64,000 nucleotides of DNA from Vandiemenella viatica (Eukaryota > Arthropoda > Insecta > Orthoptera > Morabidae): NCBI GenBank assembly GCA_031002005.1, contig JARYHS010006964.1:496001-560000 (forward strand), given 5' to 3'. The translations under genes and the position numbers were made by a program. The notes under the pieces are model-generated. The model saw nothing but the letters and a program-made list of their open reading frames with translations. It had not been told where the DNA came from and made no database searches. Within the stretch, counting starts at the first letter, position 1. Each line of letters starts with the position of its first letter. Of the stretch, positions 45,053-56,358 are shown one piece after another.

Positions 45053-45269
45053 GGCAGGTTGGCGGTACATGGAATTATTTTTGACATTATTACTGGTCCT
45101 CAGGTTGAAGCTGAGAAAGGTTGCATTACGTTGCTTCAATCGATTGCGCGACTATGTAGTGATAATGTTTCAACCCTGGTGACAACAGCATTACTAAAGA
45201 TCTAATATAAATTATAATTTGTAACCTTCATAATCGTAAAGTTGATTTTGGCCGCTGGTATCTAGAATT

Positions 45270-46420
45270 TTGAGACTTTTGTTACTGAATTATTTTCAGA
45301 CGTTATAAGAACTGAAGCTATCAATTGTAAATATTGCGTGGCAGTCATTTTTACCAACTGCCGGACCGAAAATAATGTCTGTTGTGAAGACAGACAACAC
45401 ACGTAGTAGGACGCGCTGGCGGCAGTGTTGCTTCCTCTGATGACCTGGATAGGAAGAATGTCAGGCGGCACACTGGTAGAGGCTCTAAAACGCTGCAGCG
45501 CTTCAATTCCAATCTAATTTAGTGTAAATAGTGACACTGGAATACAACGCACTCTGAAATATGAACAGTTTAAGTAAACCATTATTAAAATAAAAACATT
45601 GCAAAAACATTTTCTAGTGTTTTTCTCAAACAGTGCCGCAAATAACTAAATGCAGAATTTATTGTTATCGATATTTGAGACAAATTTAGAGATCTCAGGG
45701 TAATATCGTTTTTGAGACAAACTCGGATTTCTTAAATAGAGGGACATGTCTTAAATTCGAAGAAAAAATGATCTCGTGCATCTATTTGACAGTACTATAC
45801 AAATATATCTCCCTGCACCTAGGAGAATAAAATCTTAGAAAAATTTCAATACATTCTATTTTGTGTGAAGAAAACATCTAACCCGGTCAAAGTCTGCAAC
45901 TCAATGTGTCCTGTGCCAGACAGTAGGGAGACAACAAATTCTGTTACTCCACGAAATTACTAACAACTCCGAAATTTATAGTCATAAAGTGGAATACTTT
46001 AAAAAAATACGAATTAATGTATTGTGTACTGGATGTTTTGATTTTTGACGTTACCTAGCCTGTATCTACTGATGACACGGTATAAAACGTGATAAGCGAT
46101 AAACAGTATTCTATATAGTGGACTGTGCCAAAATAAGAATATATTACCGCCTGTGAAAATATTTTTTCCACAGTAAGTTGTGAACAGGAATCGAAAAAAC
46201 ACGGCTAATACAAAAAAAAAACATTAACAAAGTTTTAAGAACAAACAACTTTCGTATATATCGACTAGATTTCAGCCCGTGAGCATGTTGTGTGTGTAAT
46301 CAAGAGATTCCAGTTTTTGTGGTCAAATGCCATGAGAGCTTGACTTCATGTATTAACTGGACCTCTTTTCACCCTTTGTGTTCACTGTGCAATATTTAAT
46401 ATTTCCTCTTTGTTTCTTGC
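45270..46420. other. Intergenic, unique
   Basis: AT-rich sequence right of the duplicated block. No frames, repeats or RNA genes recognised. Confidence 0.5.
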
Positions 46421-46421
46421 T

Positions 46422-46632
46422 TTACGCCTCATTAACGTAGATGTCATTAGAGGCAGGTAAACAACTTGAAGCCTGGAACAGAATTGAATTCGGCCATGGC
46501 CTTTTCAGGGATCCAGCCCGGCATTCACCTGGAATGATTTCGGGAAGCCATAGAAAACCGAAATCTGGATGGCCGGATCGGGGATTCAAACCCAAGTATC
46601 CACAAATGCTGTTCACCCACCACGCACGATAA
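46422..46632 (-). mobile_element. tRNA-derived SINE (copy 3)
   Basis: In minus orientation, with the tRNA-like end at the right (B-box GGGATTCAAACCC on the plus strand near 46580) and the body containing CATTCACCTGGAATGATTTC and GGCCATGGCC. The left end TTTACGCCTCATTAACG is shared with the copy at 52830. Confidence 0.7.
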
Positions 46633-46785
46633 GAATTTATGATTACTCTGAAAAGAGTTAAAAACACATTTGTGCTCGCAGACACGACTTGACTTGTATA
46701 ATAGTTTATTACAATTATTTCGCATTCACTCAGTGTTAAAAACATATGTTAAACCTTATTCATATCAGTTTTTGTGAAGTGAGAC

Positions 46786-46961
46786 CAGGGCGGGATTAAG
46801 ACAGCAAATGAGAAGAAAAGAAGCCCTTGATTTTTAAAAAAGGTCGCCCATCCACCCATCTAGCCTAGGTGCGGGGCCCTCCTAGGAGGTGCGAGGCCCC
46901 CCAGAAGGCGCGAGGCCCGTAGCATTTGCTACCTCCTGCTACGTGGTTAATTCCGGTACTG
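46786..46961. mobile_element. hAT MITE, 176 bp
   Basis: The 8-base duplication AGTGAGAC (46778-46785 and 46962-46969) flanks imperfect inverted ends CAGGGCGGGATTAAG and, reversed, CAGTACCGGAATTAA. The inside is GC-rich with three GGTGCGAGGCCC-like units at 46870-46922. There is no coding capacity. Confidence 0.8.
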
Positions 46962-46969
46962 AGTGAGAC

Positions 46970-49335
46970 TACACTGTAAAACGGTTTTCCCATTACAAAA
47001 CTTTTTTGCAGCTAATCACAGATATTGGTAATAATACGGCGTCTAGTCGGTGTCCAGTTGACATTACTCTCTCAGATCTCATTTAGCGTTTTTTTTTCGC
47101 GCGTTTTGTGAGCAGCTAAACAAATTGAGTCCCTCACTGTGTCTCTCACTGACAGGCGGTCAGCTACAGTGGGTGGTGAGCACGCAAAGGGGAACAACGG
47201 AAGTCATTATTTAGAAACAAGCATTTTATTCCGTTTCTACAACTTAGCAAAGGTAAAAAAAATTCAAAACAGTTTGCCCCGTTTATAATTGTGAAATTTT
47301 CCATTTTGAAGTGGCTTCCTAAAATGATTTGGACAACATGGGGAGGGGTCAGGCCGCACAACGGAAAGCCGCAGTCTCGCCGGAGATTGGTAGCAGAATC
47401 GCAAGGATTCGCATAAAATTAAGTATCAAATCCTGCACACTCCGACTCTGGCCTCGCGTTATACGCGGAGTGATTTCGTTTCCAGCGCTAACGAGAATGC
47501 GTGACGTCATTGCCTGGTCGAATATGTTGCACAGCAGAGAGAGTTACTGCGCGGCTATTAAAACAAATTACGTGGCGTCTCTGTCAAGATGAAACGAGCT
47601 TTACATGAACCACATGTAAAGCTCGTCTTAACCGAGCGCTGTGGGTATGTACAGTTTGTTTCGATTACGATATCAGATTTCACACTCGACTCAACATTAG
47701 TTAGACTGATTGAGAATATAGAATCATAGACAATGATTTCAGTTACTGTTATTCAATTCATTGTTTATGAAATATGAAAAACATTTGATTGCAACTAAAG
47801 AAAATTATTTTGTTCAAAGTTTACAACAAATAATCATACTGTAATTTTTTCGAACATCACACTAACCTATTAGACAAAACAGGTTCAGTGCAAGGTCAAA
47901 ACACTTCTCGTATGCGAGAGGTTTGTTTATATTCTATACGACCGTCGGTCGTAGTGTCCGATGACTGTCGGCCCTAGGTCATATGTTCCGGAGCTGACTA
48001 AGTAATACAAGTGAGGACCATATCAGTATTCGCGGATCTAGACACTGATGATCCGTATCCGTAACCGCGGATATAAATTTTAATGATCCTACAAACCACT
48101 AGATTTAACCTGACAAAATGCAGACATTTACAGCCCAGTGGGGACGAAAATTGAAATATGATGTGAGTAAGCGGTCAACTGATGCTGCAGGCCATGATTA
48201 TGACTGGAAATAATTTCTTACCATTGACTCTGCTGTTCAGCCACTTGATATCAATATAGTTCACTAGCACCATCAGCTGTAAAATGACATGCCATCTCTC
48301 AATCACCAATTTTTTCCGCTTTACTCAAAGATGCATTGTTTCTGCTTTAAGCTAATTACACGCTAATAATCTCTTTTCCTCACAGTCACGTGACTGTACT
48401 GTTACAGTAGTCACCCACTTTCTCTTAATTACAATATTCTCAGTGGTATAATTTTTATAAAAAAATTACCCTGGAACAAATATGTATTTATATCTGACCA
48501 AATCATTTATTAAATAATTTCTACAAACTGAGCCATTCTCCTCTACTCAATACTAAAAAGAAGTTTCACGTTTTTTCAGCTGTAACATTTCTCCATATTT
48601 TTTTAAGAATGAAATGCTACTAAAAGCAAACTTAATGAATGAATTCTGGCAATTAATTTCACAGCAGTTGCTGAGCTATTAAACTATGCCCATAATCGCT
48701 AATTTCTAAAAAAAATATGGTTGCTGTTAAAGTTTCCGAGTGAATGTTGGCCGTGACGTCACTGTTCTCTAGCCAATAGCTACCGAGGTGAGTGAGTGAC
48801 TGAGTGAGATTAGGATATTATATAGTAGATATAGCATACGTGGCTAATTAACTCGTAGTTGGTCACCTTCTGCTCTCGTAACATCTCTGGCTGTTCGGGT
48901 ACGTGACCATATCAGTTGGCGTCCCTTCGTGACAAAACCCGTTGCTAGCAGTCACTAGGTTTCGTGAGGATTTTTCAAGTGATTATTGCGGATACGGAAA
49001 TTATATATCCAAACCGTCACCATTTTGAAAGAATTCCTCAACCAGAGTAAGATATGCTGCTGTCACTTCCTTATTTAGTATTATTCAGTAGAACTGTGTC
49101 TATGCTGTTGCTGACAGCCCTTAACACCCCGCGCTGAGAATCAGACATATTGTTTCTTACTGACTGCTCTCTTTTCACCACGCCTGGCGTCCTACCATCC
49201 ACTCTACCAAAGTAAATCAAATTAACTCTGATGTAATATTCAAATATAGCCATAAGCGAAAAGTTAAATATTTTAGGTTGACTGTTGCTCATCATATTAC
49301 TCATTTATTTTTTTTGTTACACACCTGAAACATAA
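46970..49335. other. Intergenic, with CRE octamers and a hairpin
   Basis: No coding frame is supported. It contains TGACGTCA at 47502-47509 and 48754-48761 (the latter 15 bases before a CCAAT box, AGCCAATAGC), and a perfect 14-base stem hairpin at 47594-47626. It may include upstream regulatory DNA of the zinc-finger gene, which is inference. Confidence 0.4.
47594..47626. repeat. Perfect 14-bp hairpin
   Basis: ACGAGCTTTACATG and its exact reverse complement are separated by five bases (AACCA). It is not preceded by a clear transposon end and is not followed by a T-run. Function unknown. Confidence 0.6.
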
Positions 49336-49339
49336 CGCT

Positions 49340-49700
49340 TTTGATTACAACTGTAAAAGTACTATAATACTTGAGATCTCAAAATTTACGCAAAGGTAAT
49401 GAGCGGAGAATAACGGTGGCTGAAATGCGATTCATGAGGAGAACAGTTAGCTACACTTTACGAGACAGAAAGAGATCTGATGAAATCCTTAAGGAAACGC
49501 AAAGTCAAACCAATTCTTCAAACTGTGAAAACTTACAGAATATCTTGCACAGACCATGTAATAAGAATGAAGACGGACCGGATCCAACGAAAAATTCTCA
49601 GATACCATCCCAGAGGCAGGAGAGATGTAGGAAGACCACCAAGAAGATGAATTGAGACCATAACAGTCCTCCAGGCCTAATACTGGACAGGAAGAAGAAT
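49340..49700 (+). pseudogene. Non-LTR retrotransposon C-terminal fragment
   Basis: The frame opens with EMRFMRRTVSYTLRDRKRSD. After a frameshift near 49490 it continues with KVKPILQTVKTYRISCTDHV, RMKTDRIQRKILRYHPRGRR and DVGRPPRR. This is the common end of insect non-LTR polyproteins (a D-R-x-R-S segment, W/CxxHVxRM, then GRPxxRW). It is an isolated piece with no RT attached. Confidence 0.7.
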
Positions 49701-50168
49701 TATATCTCAAAATTACGAAAACATTACAACTTTCAAGGAACATTCTAAATAAAGTCGTTATGGCTCTAGAAACACTGTATAAAGACGTAAAGAATGCATC
49801 CAGAATTATTACTAACGGCCACACATCCCAAATCACAGGTTAGCGTTTGTCTTGTAATAAAGTATTGCGCACTTCTGAAACCTGCAGTAAATGCTGTACA
49901 GTCGACGACTATTATCGGAAGGCCCTCCAGTACGTGTCGCGAGGTAAGTAGTACTGGGTTGCGGGCAACAGTGATCTGAAAGAGGCTTCTCGACGTTCGC
50001 ATAATAAGTGTGCAGAGTATGAGGGTTTTGAAAGCAAAAATTAAAAAAAAAAATCAAGGTTTAAGGAGAACCCTCGCAGATTACTGCTTGTATAACCTTA
50101 TCCTGTGTTGAATATTTTTTTCAAGTAAAACTATTTTTAACTATTACTTTCATAATGTTTTCTTACTT
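49701..50168. other. Intergenic, no feature seen
   Basis: Overlapping open frames on both strands without family resemblance. Confidence 0.45.
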
Positions 50169-50169
50169 T

Positions 50170-50400
50170 CATACTATCCTGAAGTAAATCGCTGCAACGC
50201 TTCCCTTCAAACACGATTTTGCCGCCGCTCTACAGTTATAAAGAATCTCTTTATTTATATAACTAACAAGAAGACTCTTGTCATTTATCTTCCTTCCACG
50301 TTGTCCTGCACAGTCAGTTAACTTGTCCAGATCCCACTGCATCTGTTCAGTCTGTGAACTGTGACAATAGAAAGAGAAATTTTTGTCAACACCACAGTAA
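50170..50400 (-). pseudogene. Non-LTR RT fragment (post-catalytic)
   Basis: The minus-strand frame reads QTEQMQWDLDKLTDCAGQRG and KINDKSLLVSYINKE, the pattern that follows the FADD motif in CR1-type RTs (LQ-x-DLD-x-L-x-x-W, then K-x-N). It is adjacent to Q4 but in the opposite orientation, and of a different family. Confidence 0.55.
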
Positions 50401-50411
50401 TACAGTATAAT

Positions 50412-50668
50412 GAATGACCATGACCACAAGCTGGCACTTGATTTCAGGCACAAGGGTGTGGGAAGATTCTCTTTTTTAGGTAAGGGTGTCAGGGATTGGA
50501 ATGAGTTACCAAAGGAAATGATGAATAATTACCGAAAACGTTGAGAGAATTTAGAGGTAAAATTTGTAGAGGGCAAATATAAATGGATGCAGGATAGGGG
50601 GAAGATGGGGGTGTAATGAAATTGCCACCGAAGCCTGTGCTCCATTGCATTTAAATTAAATTAAATGA
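50412..50668 (+). mobile_element. Non-LTR fragment Q4 (3' end)
   Basis: A 3'-end copy of family Q: HDHKLALDFRHKGVGRFSFL, RDWNELPKEMMNN, then the terminal GCCTGTGCTCCATTGC and a tail of ATTAAATTAAATTAAA. Strongly 5'-truncated. Confidence 0.85.
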
Positions 50669-50669
50669 A

Positions 50670-52829
50670 GATCAAATTTGCATAGAGCGGAATGTTTTCT
50701 CTTCAGCGTGCAGTATCTTTGCATTAGTATTGTAATTGTTTTGTGGTTGAAGTGGTTTGTTGGTTGTGGTATTATATATTACGGTGGAAAGACGAAGGAA
50801 GTATATGATATGGAGGAAATAAATGTGACACATAATAAGCAGGAGGTGTGTTGCTATCTTTCAAGTGTTTGTAGCGCTATGCAGAACACGTGTTGCTTAT
50901 TAACAATTCGGAGACTATAGTTCCTTGATCACCCAATGTTTTCAGTCTGTGGTTGGCATTGTACTATTTTAAATCAGTCAATTTTCTGTATAAACAAGGG
51001 TAAGTTGAGTTGTAATATTGTGTGCCACGTATATAAGCAGAATCATAAAATATTCACTGTTTGATTTTGTCGGTTTTTTTCCGGTTAAAATGTCTGAGCA
51101 AATTGCATACAGAACTTACGAATGTTTTATAGAAGAGCGGCCGCAGATGTCCGATAACACAACCGGATGTTCAATGTTTCAGGTGAAGCTCGCATTTCAA
51201 TAATAAATTATCTGCTGTTAACTTCGACAAGTAATAACACGTATTTTATGCAGATGACTGTACGTGAACGTGACGTCACGTTAACAGTCGCGAGGCAGCG
51301 GTATCCCCATCTAGAATTAAACCGAATATTATTATGTTGAATTTTATTGGTTTTGAAGCTGTAATGTTTTCCTACTATTTTATACACTGCTGTTCAGAAA
51401 ACAAAGTTTATTCTGGGTGATAGGCCAGTTATCTCTTTGTCCGGGATTGGTATTAGGCGTAACAGGCACTGAAGTTAATAACTGGAATTCCACTTTCATT
51501 GTGTGTGACGTACCGTGATTTCTTTCTTGTTGTTTTGTCTATTTATTTACGGTTAGCTGATAGCAGTGTTAAGAATAATGCGAGCTGTTTAGACGAACAA
51601 TTCGTTGTTGTCTGATATTTGTTTTCTTAGCCTACTTTTACTTAAAGTTAGTCACAGTTTATGTTGTTACGGTTTACTGGAAATTAATTAGATATTTATT
51701 GGACAATGGAATGGCTGTGATTGAAAGATAGTAGTGTAATATCAAGAAATGTATAGAAATAAAATTATTTTTACTTACCACAGAAGTTATACTCATCAAA
51801 AAAGGTATTGTATAAAATGTTGTTGGAAGTGAAAACAGGAGTACCACAAGATACTGCCTTGGATCTTTACTATATGTTATCCTAATGAATTATTGTAATG
51901 GCAGTTTACAGTCAGAATCAACGAGTGACTATGTTTCTAAAATGATATGTTTCCATTCAAATAAATGTTATGATAGTCCCAAGAAATTTCTGATATTCTC
52001 ACCAAGAATGGGAATAATTATTGTGATTCTGTGTACACTCATGTAACAAAGGTTGTTTTTGGCCTTGTCCAGACCATTGGGTGTGAGATAATACAGCAAA
52101 GTTATAGCTTTGCATACATTCCCATCAGAATGGAGATGTGTGATCTTTTAGGATATTTTAGGTTCTTTTATTCTGAGTTGAAATTTCCCCCATAGTAAGC
52201 AATACTTGTTTGGCAGCAGTATGAATATACCTTGCGAGCTGTTGCAGTGAGTCAATCTGTGTTCCTCTAGTGTTTATTCAGTCATTCTATCAGCTCAACT
52301 ACTCACTGAGTTGGGCCACATGCTTTCGTCTTAATCATATCATTAATTGTTACCTCTACTTGTACACAACTATCTTATATATGAGAATATGTCACTGCCT
52401 GCTACCCTCATTGTATATTCTTAATCATATTAAGTACTAAATATTTTCTGTAATGACTAAATTCAAGCTAGCTACTCTCTTTGTAAACTTTCTTGTCATG
52501 TAATTTGTTCATAGTGGCTAGCATGCTACATTTTACTGCTGAACTAAATGTCAGAAGACCAGTGACTTGGTTTTATAACCTCAATTTTATTGATAGTCTT
52601 AGCAGGTGACTGAATAATAAATATTTATTCTAATGGAAAAAGAACTCCAATTCTCATGAACTAAACAAATCAAAGGTTTGTTGGAAACTGGCTGTAGCTT
52701 ACTGAAAATCAAGCATGGACTAGTTAAATGACACCAGCTACTTCCCGATTGTTCAGTGGCAAATCACAGTCGATTCCTATAAATACTAGTAACTTATTAG
52801 CAATAGGTAGTAGCTACCAATTGTTTCTT
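50670..52829. other. Intergenic, possible upstream region of the zinc-finger gene
   Basis: AT-rich with no firmly supported frame. A short frame at 51089-51183 ends in CAG|GTGAAG and could be a leader exon, but its phase does not fit the next coding exon. Confidence 0.4.
51267..51282. promoter_or_regulatory. 16-bp palindrome with perfect CRE octamer
   Basis: AACGTGACGTCACGTT is a perfect palindrome centred on TGACGTCA, the CREB/ATF site. It lies about 2.1 kb upstream of the zinc-finger start codon. Regulatory use is inferred. Confidence 0.4.
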
Positions 52830-53070
52830 TTTTTTTACTGCGGCTTTTACGCCTCGTTACGAGGCTAAGGTCATTAGAGGCGGGATGGGACTGGGGACAA
52901 GGAACTGGAAGGAATTCGGCCATGGCTTTTTTGAAGGAAGAATCCCGGCATTCACCTGGAGTGATTTGAGTAAACCATGGAAAATCCAAATCTAGATGCC
53001 CAGATGGGCGAACCCGCGTCCTCCTGAATGCGAGCCCAAAATGTTAACCAATTCACCCCCCACACTCGGT
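52830..53070 (-). mobile_element. tRNA-derived SINE (copy 4) with target duplication
   Basis: In minus orientation: tRNA-like head at the right (GTGAATTGGTTAACATTTTG..GGGTTCG when reversed), body with TTTTCCATGGTTTACTCAAA, and a poly(A) tail seen as T-run at 52830-52836. Flanks CCAATTGTTTCTT (52817-52829) and CCAATTTTTCTTA (53071-53083) are a 12-13 base target duplication with one difference, which fixes both ends. It sits about 230 bases before the zinc-finger exon. Confidence 0.85.
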
Positions 53071-53304
53071 CCAATTTTTCTTAAATATGAGATACATCAA
53101 CTACAGTTGAGACTTCCATAATTACGAATATCACTTAATTTGTTGTGAAGGAAATATGTGTATTAATTTCCATACTGATCACTAAATTTTTAATGCTCAT
53201 CATTTTTTATATCACTTACATCTATGTTGGTATATCTGTGTACATCGTATCAACAATGTTTTACAGAAAGTGAATTGAAACTGTTTTCCCTGTTCTTTTT
53301 ACAG

Positions 53305-53852
53305 GTAAATAGATGAACTTAAAAATTTTTTCTGTATTTTGAACAAAGTGATTTATACTGGTGGAGAAGCTGTGCTAGAAGAAAGAACTTTTTTAGTCTG
53401 ATCTGCCATGGACACTATCAGTGTACATATTGACAGCAGTAGCAGCACAATGTCAGTGGTCAGGCCGTCACAGTATATTTGTGCTAAGTGTCTTCAATAT
53501 TTCGCCACAAGGGACTTGATAATCAGACATGTTTTTAGTCACTATACCTTCCTAAATACACCATTAAATATTTGTTATGACTGTGGGCACATCTTCTCAA
53601 ATCAAGCAAAGTTTTGTGGCCACAATTTTGAAGAGCGCAAGGCAATTACATTTAAAGAGACATTGGTAATTGATCTTAAATGTGCCTTCTGTGCAGATAC
53701 TTTTATGTCTTGGTGCTCTTTGACAAAACATTTATTTACTCATATCTCAGTTATTTCAGCTCCCTTAAATATATGTACATATTACTCTGATGTTTCTGAA
53801 GAGATGAAAAAACTCTATTTTCATCAAACAATTAGCAGAACCTCACATAGAA
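53305..53852 (+). CDS. C2H2 zinc-finger gene, first coding exon
   Basis: The exon follows a splice acceptor (TTCTTTTTACAG|GTAAAT). Translation starts at 53408 (CTGCCATGG, with an in-frame TGA at 53399 just upstream) and runs to a donor AGAAG|GTAAGA at 53852. The 148-residue part has a Ser-rich start and two finger-like units: CAKCLQYFATRDLIIRHVFS..H near residues 25-45 and CAFCADTFMSWCSLTKHLFT..H near residues 98-118. Between them is a degenerate unit, CYDCGHIFSNQAKFCGH. It ends in phase 2, and the exon at 60296 continues in the same frame (AG+C gives Ser). A nuclear DNA-binding role is inferred from the fingers. I do not recognise an orthologue. Confidence 0.7.
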
Positions 53853-55085
53853 GGTAAGAAGAGACCATACTATTTCATATTTGTTGTGCTCTTAATTTTA
53901 TTTTTCATTTGGATTATTTCTGATGATCAGAAATTTTGCAGTAAAACTGATGTCTGCTTACGTCAGATAAATCAAATAAAAAATTAATGATTTTTCCTAT
54001 AGGAAATATTTGTATAGGTCTTTGAGTGGTTTGGCATTGTAAGTGAGATGATATAAATTTAAAAAGGTTACAAATAAATTGTAAGAATAATGCAGAGCAA
54101 TCTTGTTTGGTGTCTGGTTTCAATGCAGTATTATTTGTCTCACTAGCATTGGTTACTGAGATTATCTAAATGAGTTTTTTTTTTTCCAAACATGTTCACA
54201 ATACCAAAGGTGGTGGATGAATACTGCTAGTAAGAAAGAAGTAGATATGTTTTATCTGTGTCAATCATTCATATTAGTATATTGAGTTAAAGAGACTGGA
54301 TTACCAAATGCTGCTTGCCTACATTGGGACTGAAAGTCAACTCTTCTTTTAGTTATATCTTAATCACTTAGTGGGAGATATTGTGATTTTCAGTAAGGGA
54401 GGTCTTTTCAAACAAATTATTTATTGTTGACAAAGAAATACATCCTCAGAATTTTTATCAAATAATAGTAACCTCCACCAAATTATCAAATAATCAGGTG
54501 AACAAATGCCAAATACTCTTATAAATTTCATTCTATTGAACTAAATCTAGAAAATCCAATTATTTCCAAACAACTATATATTTAATATTTTTCAAAAGTA
54601 AATTATGGGTTGTGAGACCCCAAACTGGATAATATGGTCAGAATTTTCTTATTTATTTAAGAATTTTTGACTAGTGATAAATTACTAATAATTATTTTCT
54701 TGATGACAACTCATATTTAGTTGTGATGAATTACCAATAAAATTAGTGAATAGCTTAAAGATGAATAGTTGGTATGATTAATTAGTATTAACCACTGCAC
54801 ATGTGAATACATGTGTGTTTGAACTTACAATGACAATGGTACATACACACACAAAAATTAATGGTTTGATTCATATAGGAGTACAGTCTGTTTCATATGG
54901 TTACTATTTTTCAGTTTAGAAAGTCCATAGTAATTTATAAAACTTAATGCCATATATATATGATTACAAAAATGTTTCACAGTATCCTATTTATTGTTTT
55001 ATTTTGTCAACTTTCAGATAATCAAGTACTTATAATTTCCACATACTGATATAACCAAGTAAAATGGAAGCGGCTTCTAGGCAAC

Positions 55086-56358
55086 ATAAATAATAAAAGA
55101 AAGGGAAATTAACCCACCAGATACCAAAATTGGACTGATGCGATGAGAGGGAACACTTATGTTGAAAAACAACTACACAATATTTCGGCATCTGCCTTGA
55201 TCACAAGTAGAAAAACGGGTCATTAGGCTCGGAACGTGTGTACACAATAAACTGTCACCTAATGACTAACCGTGTAGTGGGGTAGAGGGGTGGGGGGGGG
55301 AACGGCTAAGGAGTAGACTATCGGTATGCAATGTCTGAGATAATATATTTAATATGTTGCTGGCGATGGTAAAATGAGCATATTTAGTAAGGGTACGGTA
55401 TAAACACGGAAAAAAAAGGTAGTGATAGGTTAATTGGATTTTAACGGTGGTTAAGTCCAGGTGGGTGTCTCGTATCCAGGATATTCTGGTACGCTAGTTC
55501 CCATCTCCGGAGTTATGCTGCAGTGGTGCTGTCAGGGAAAACTACTGACTGCTCTCGCAGTAAAACAGTCAATTGAGGTTGTTGGAATTATGGCTATTGG
55601 CCATGGTCTGGTACTGGAAGGTACAGGTTACGAGTATGGACTGTTTGTCTGTGGCCATTCATTCTAACAGAGAGTTGCTGTGTGGTGAGGCCTATGTAAC
55701 CACTCATCTTATATACCAACTAACTTGCCGCTATTGCACCAGTTCTTACATTGGCCTCACCACACAGCAACTCTCTGTTAGAATGAATGGCCACAGACAA
55801 ACAGTCCACACTCATAACCTGTACCTTCCAGTACCAGAACATGCCAATAGCCATGATTCCAACAACCTCAACTGACTGTTTTACTGTGAGAGCAGTCAGA
55901 GTTTTCCTGACAGCACCACTGCTGCAGAACTCCAGAGATGGGAACTAGCACACCAGAATATCCCAGATACGAGACACCCACCTGGACTTAACCACCGTTA
56001 AAATCCAATTAACCTATCACTACCTTTTTTTCCCGTGTTTATACCGTACCCTTACTACATATGCTCATTTTACCATCGCCTGCAATATATTAAATATATT
56101 ATCTCAGACATTGCATTCCGATGTCGATAGTCTACTCCTTAGCCGTTTCCCTCACCCCCATCCCCCACTACACGGTTAGTCATTAGGTAACGTTCGTTGT
56201 GTACACACGTTCCGAGCCTAATGGCCTGTATTTCTACTAGTGATCAAGGCAGATGCCGAAATATTGTGTAGTTGTTTGTCATGCATAAGTGTTCCCTCTC
56301 ATCGCATCCATCCACTTTGGTATGTGGTGTGTTAATTTCCCTTTCTTTTATTATTTAT
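55086..56358. repeat. Large palindrome made of Penelope-like element 3' ends
   Basis: The left arm 55086-55699 and right arm 55746-56358 are inverted copies (614 and 613 bases) that match almost throughout, separated by a 46-base loop. The outer ends are ATAAATAATAAAAG on both sides. The right arm plus loop encodes a GIY-YIG endonuclease piece. The left arm holds the same sequence reversed, starting within the endonuclease. No flanking target duplication was seen. Single strands could form a very long hairpin. Confidence 0.9.
55690..55875 (+). pseudogene. GIY-YIG endonuclease piece of a Penelope-like element
   Basis: The plus-strand frame reads THLIYQLTCRYCTSSYIGLT, then TQQLSVRMNGHRQTVH and PVPEHANSHDSNN. 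This follows the Penelope-type endonuclease pattern: a Y-x-(I/L)-x-C-x-x-C lead, then S-Y-I-G-x-T, then L-x-x-R-M-x-x-H, then P-V-x-x-H. The catalytic Arg of the R-M motif and the YIG are present. No RT domain lies upstream, because sequence there belongs to the inverted arm. The frame ends at 55875. It is a fragment. Confidence 0.8.

Larger units (their letters stand above)
41489..45269 (+). repeat. Duplicated block, copy 2
   Basis: Collinear with 9041-12830 (see that entry). Here the block is attached on its left to the rest of element C, and on its right it continues into unique DNA at 45270. Confidence 0.9.

Noticed and set aside
51089..51183. A 31-codon frame (MSEQIAYRTYECF...) ending in CAG|GTGAAG, a possible first coding exon of the zinc-finger gene.
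   Set aside because: Joining to the acceptor at 53305 in this phase meets a stop at once (GTA AAT AGA TGA), and the 53408 ATG has its own upstream stop, so it cannot be part of that protein. It remains only a possible leader exon.
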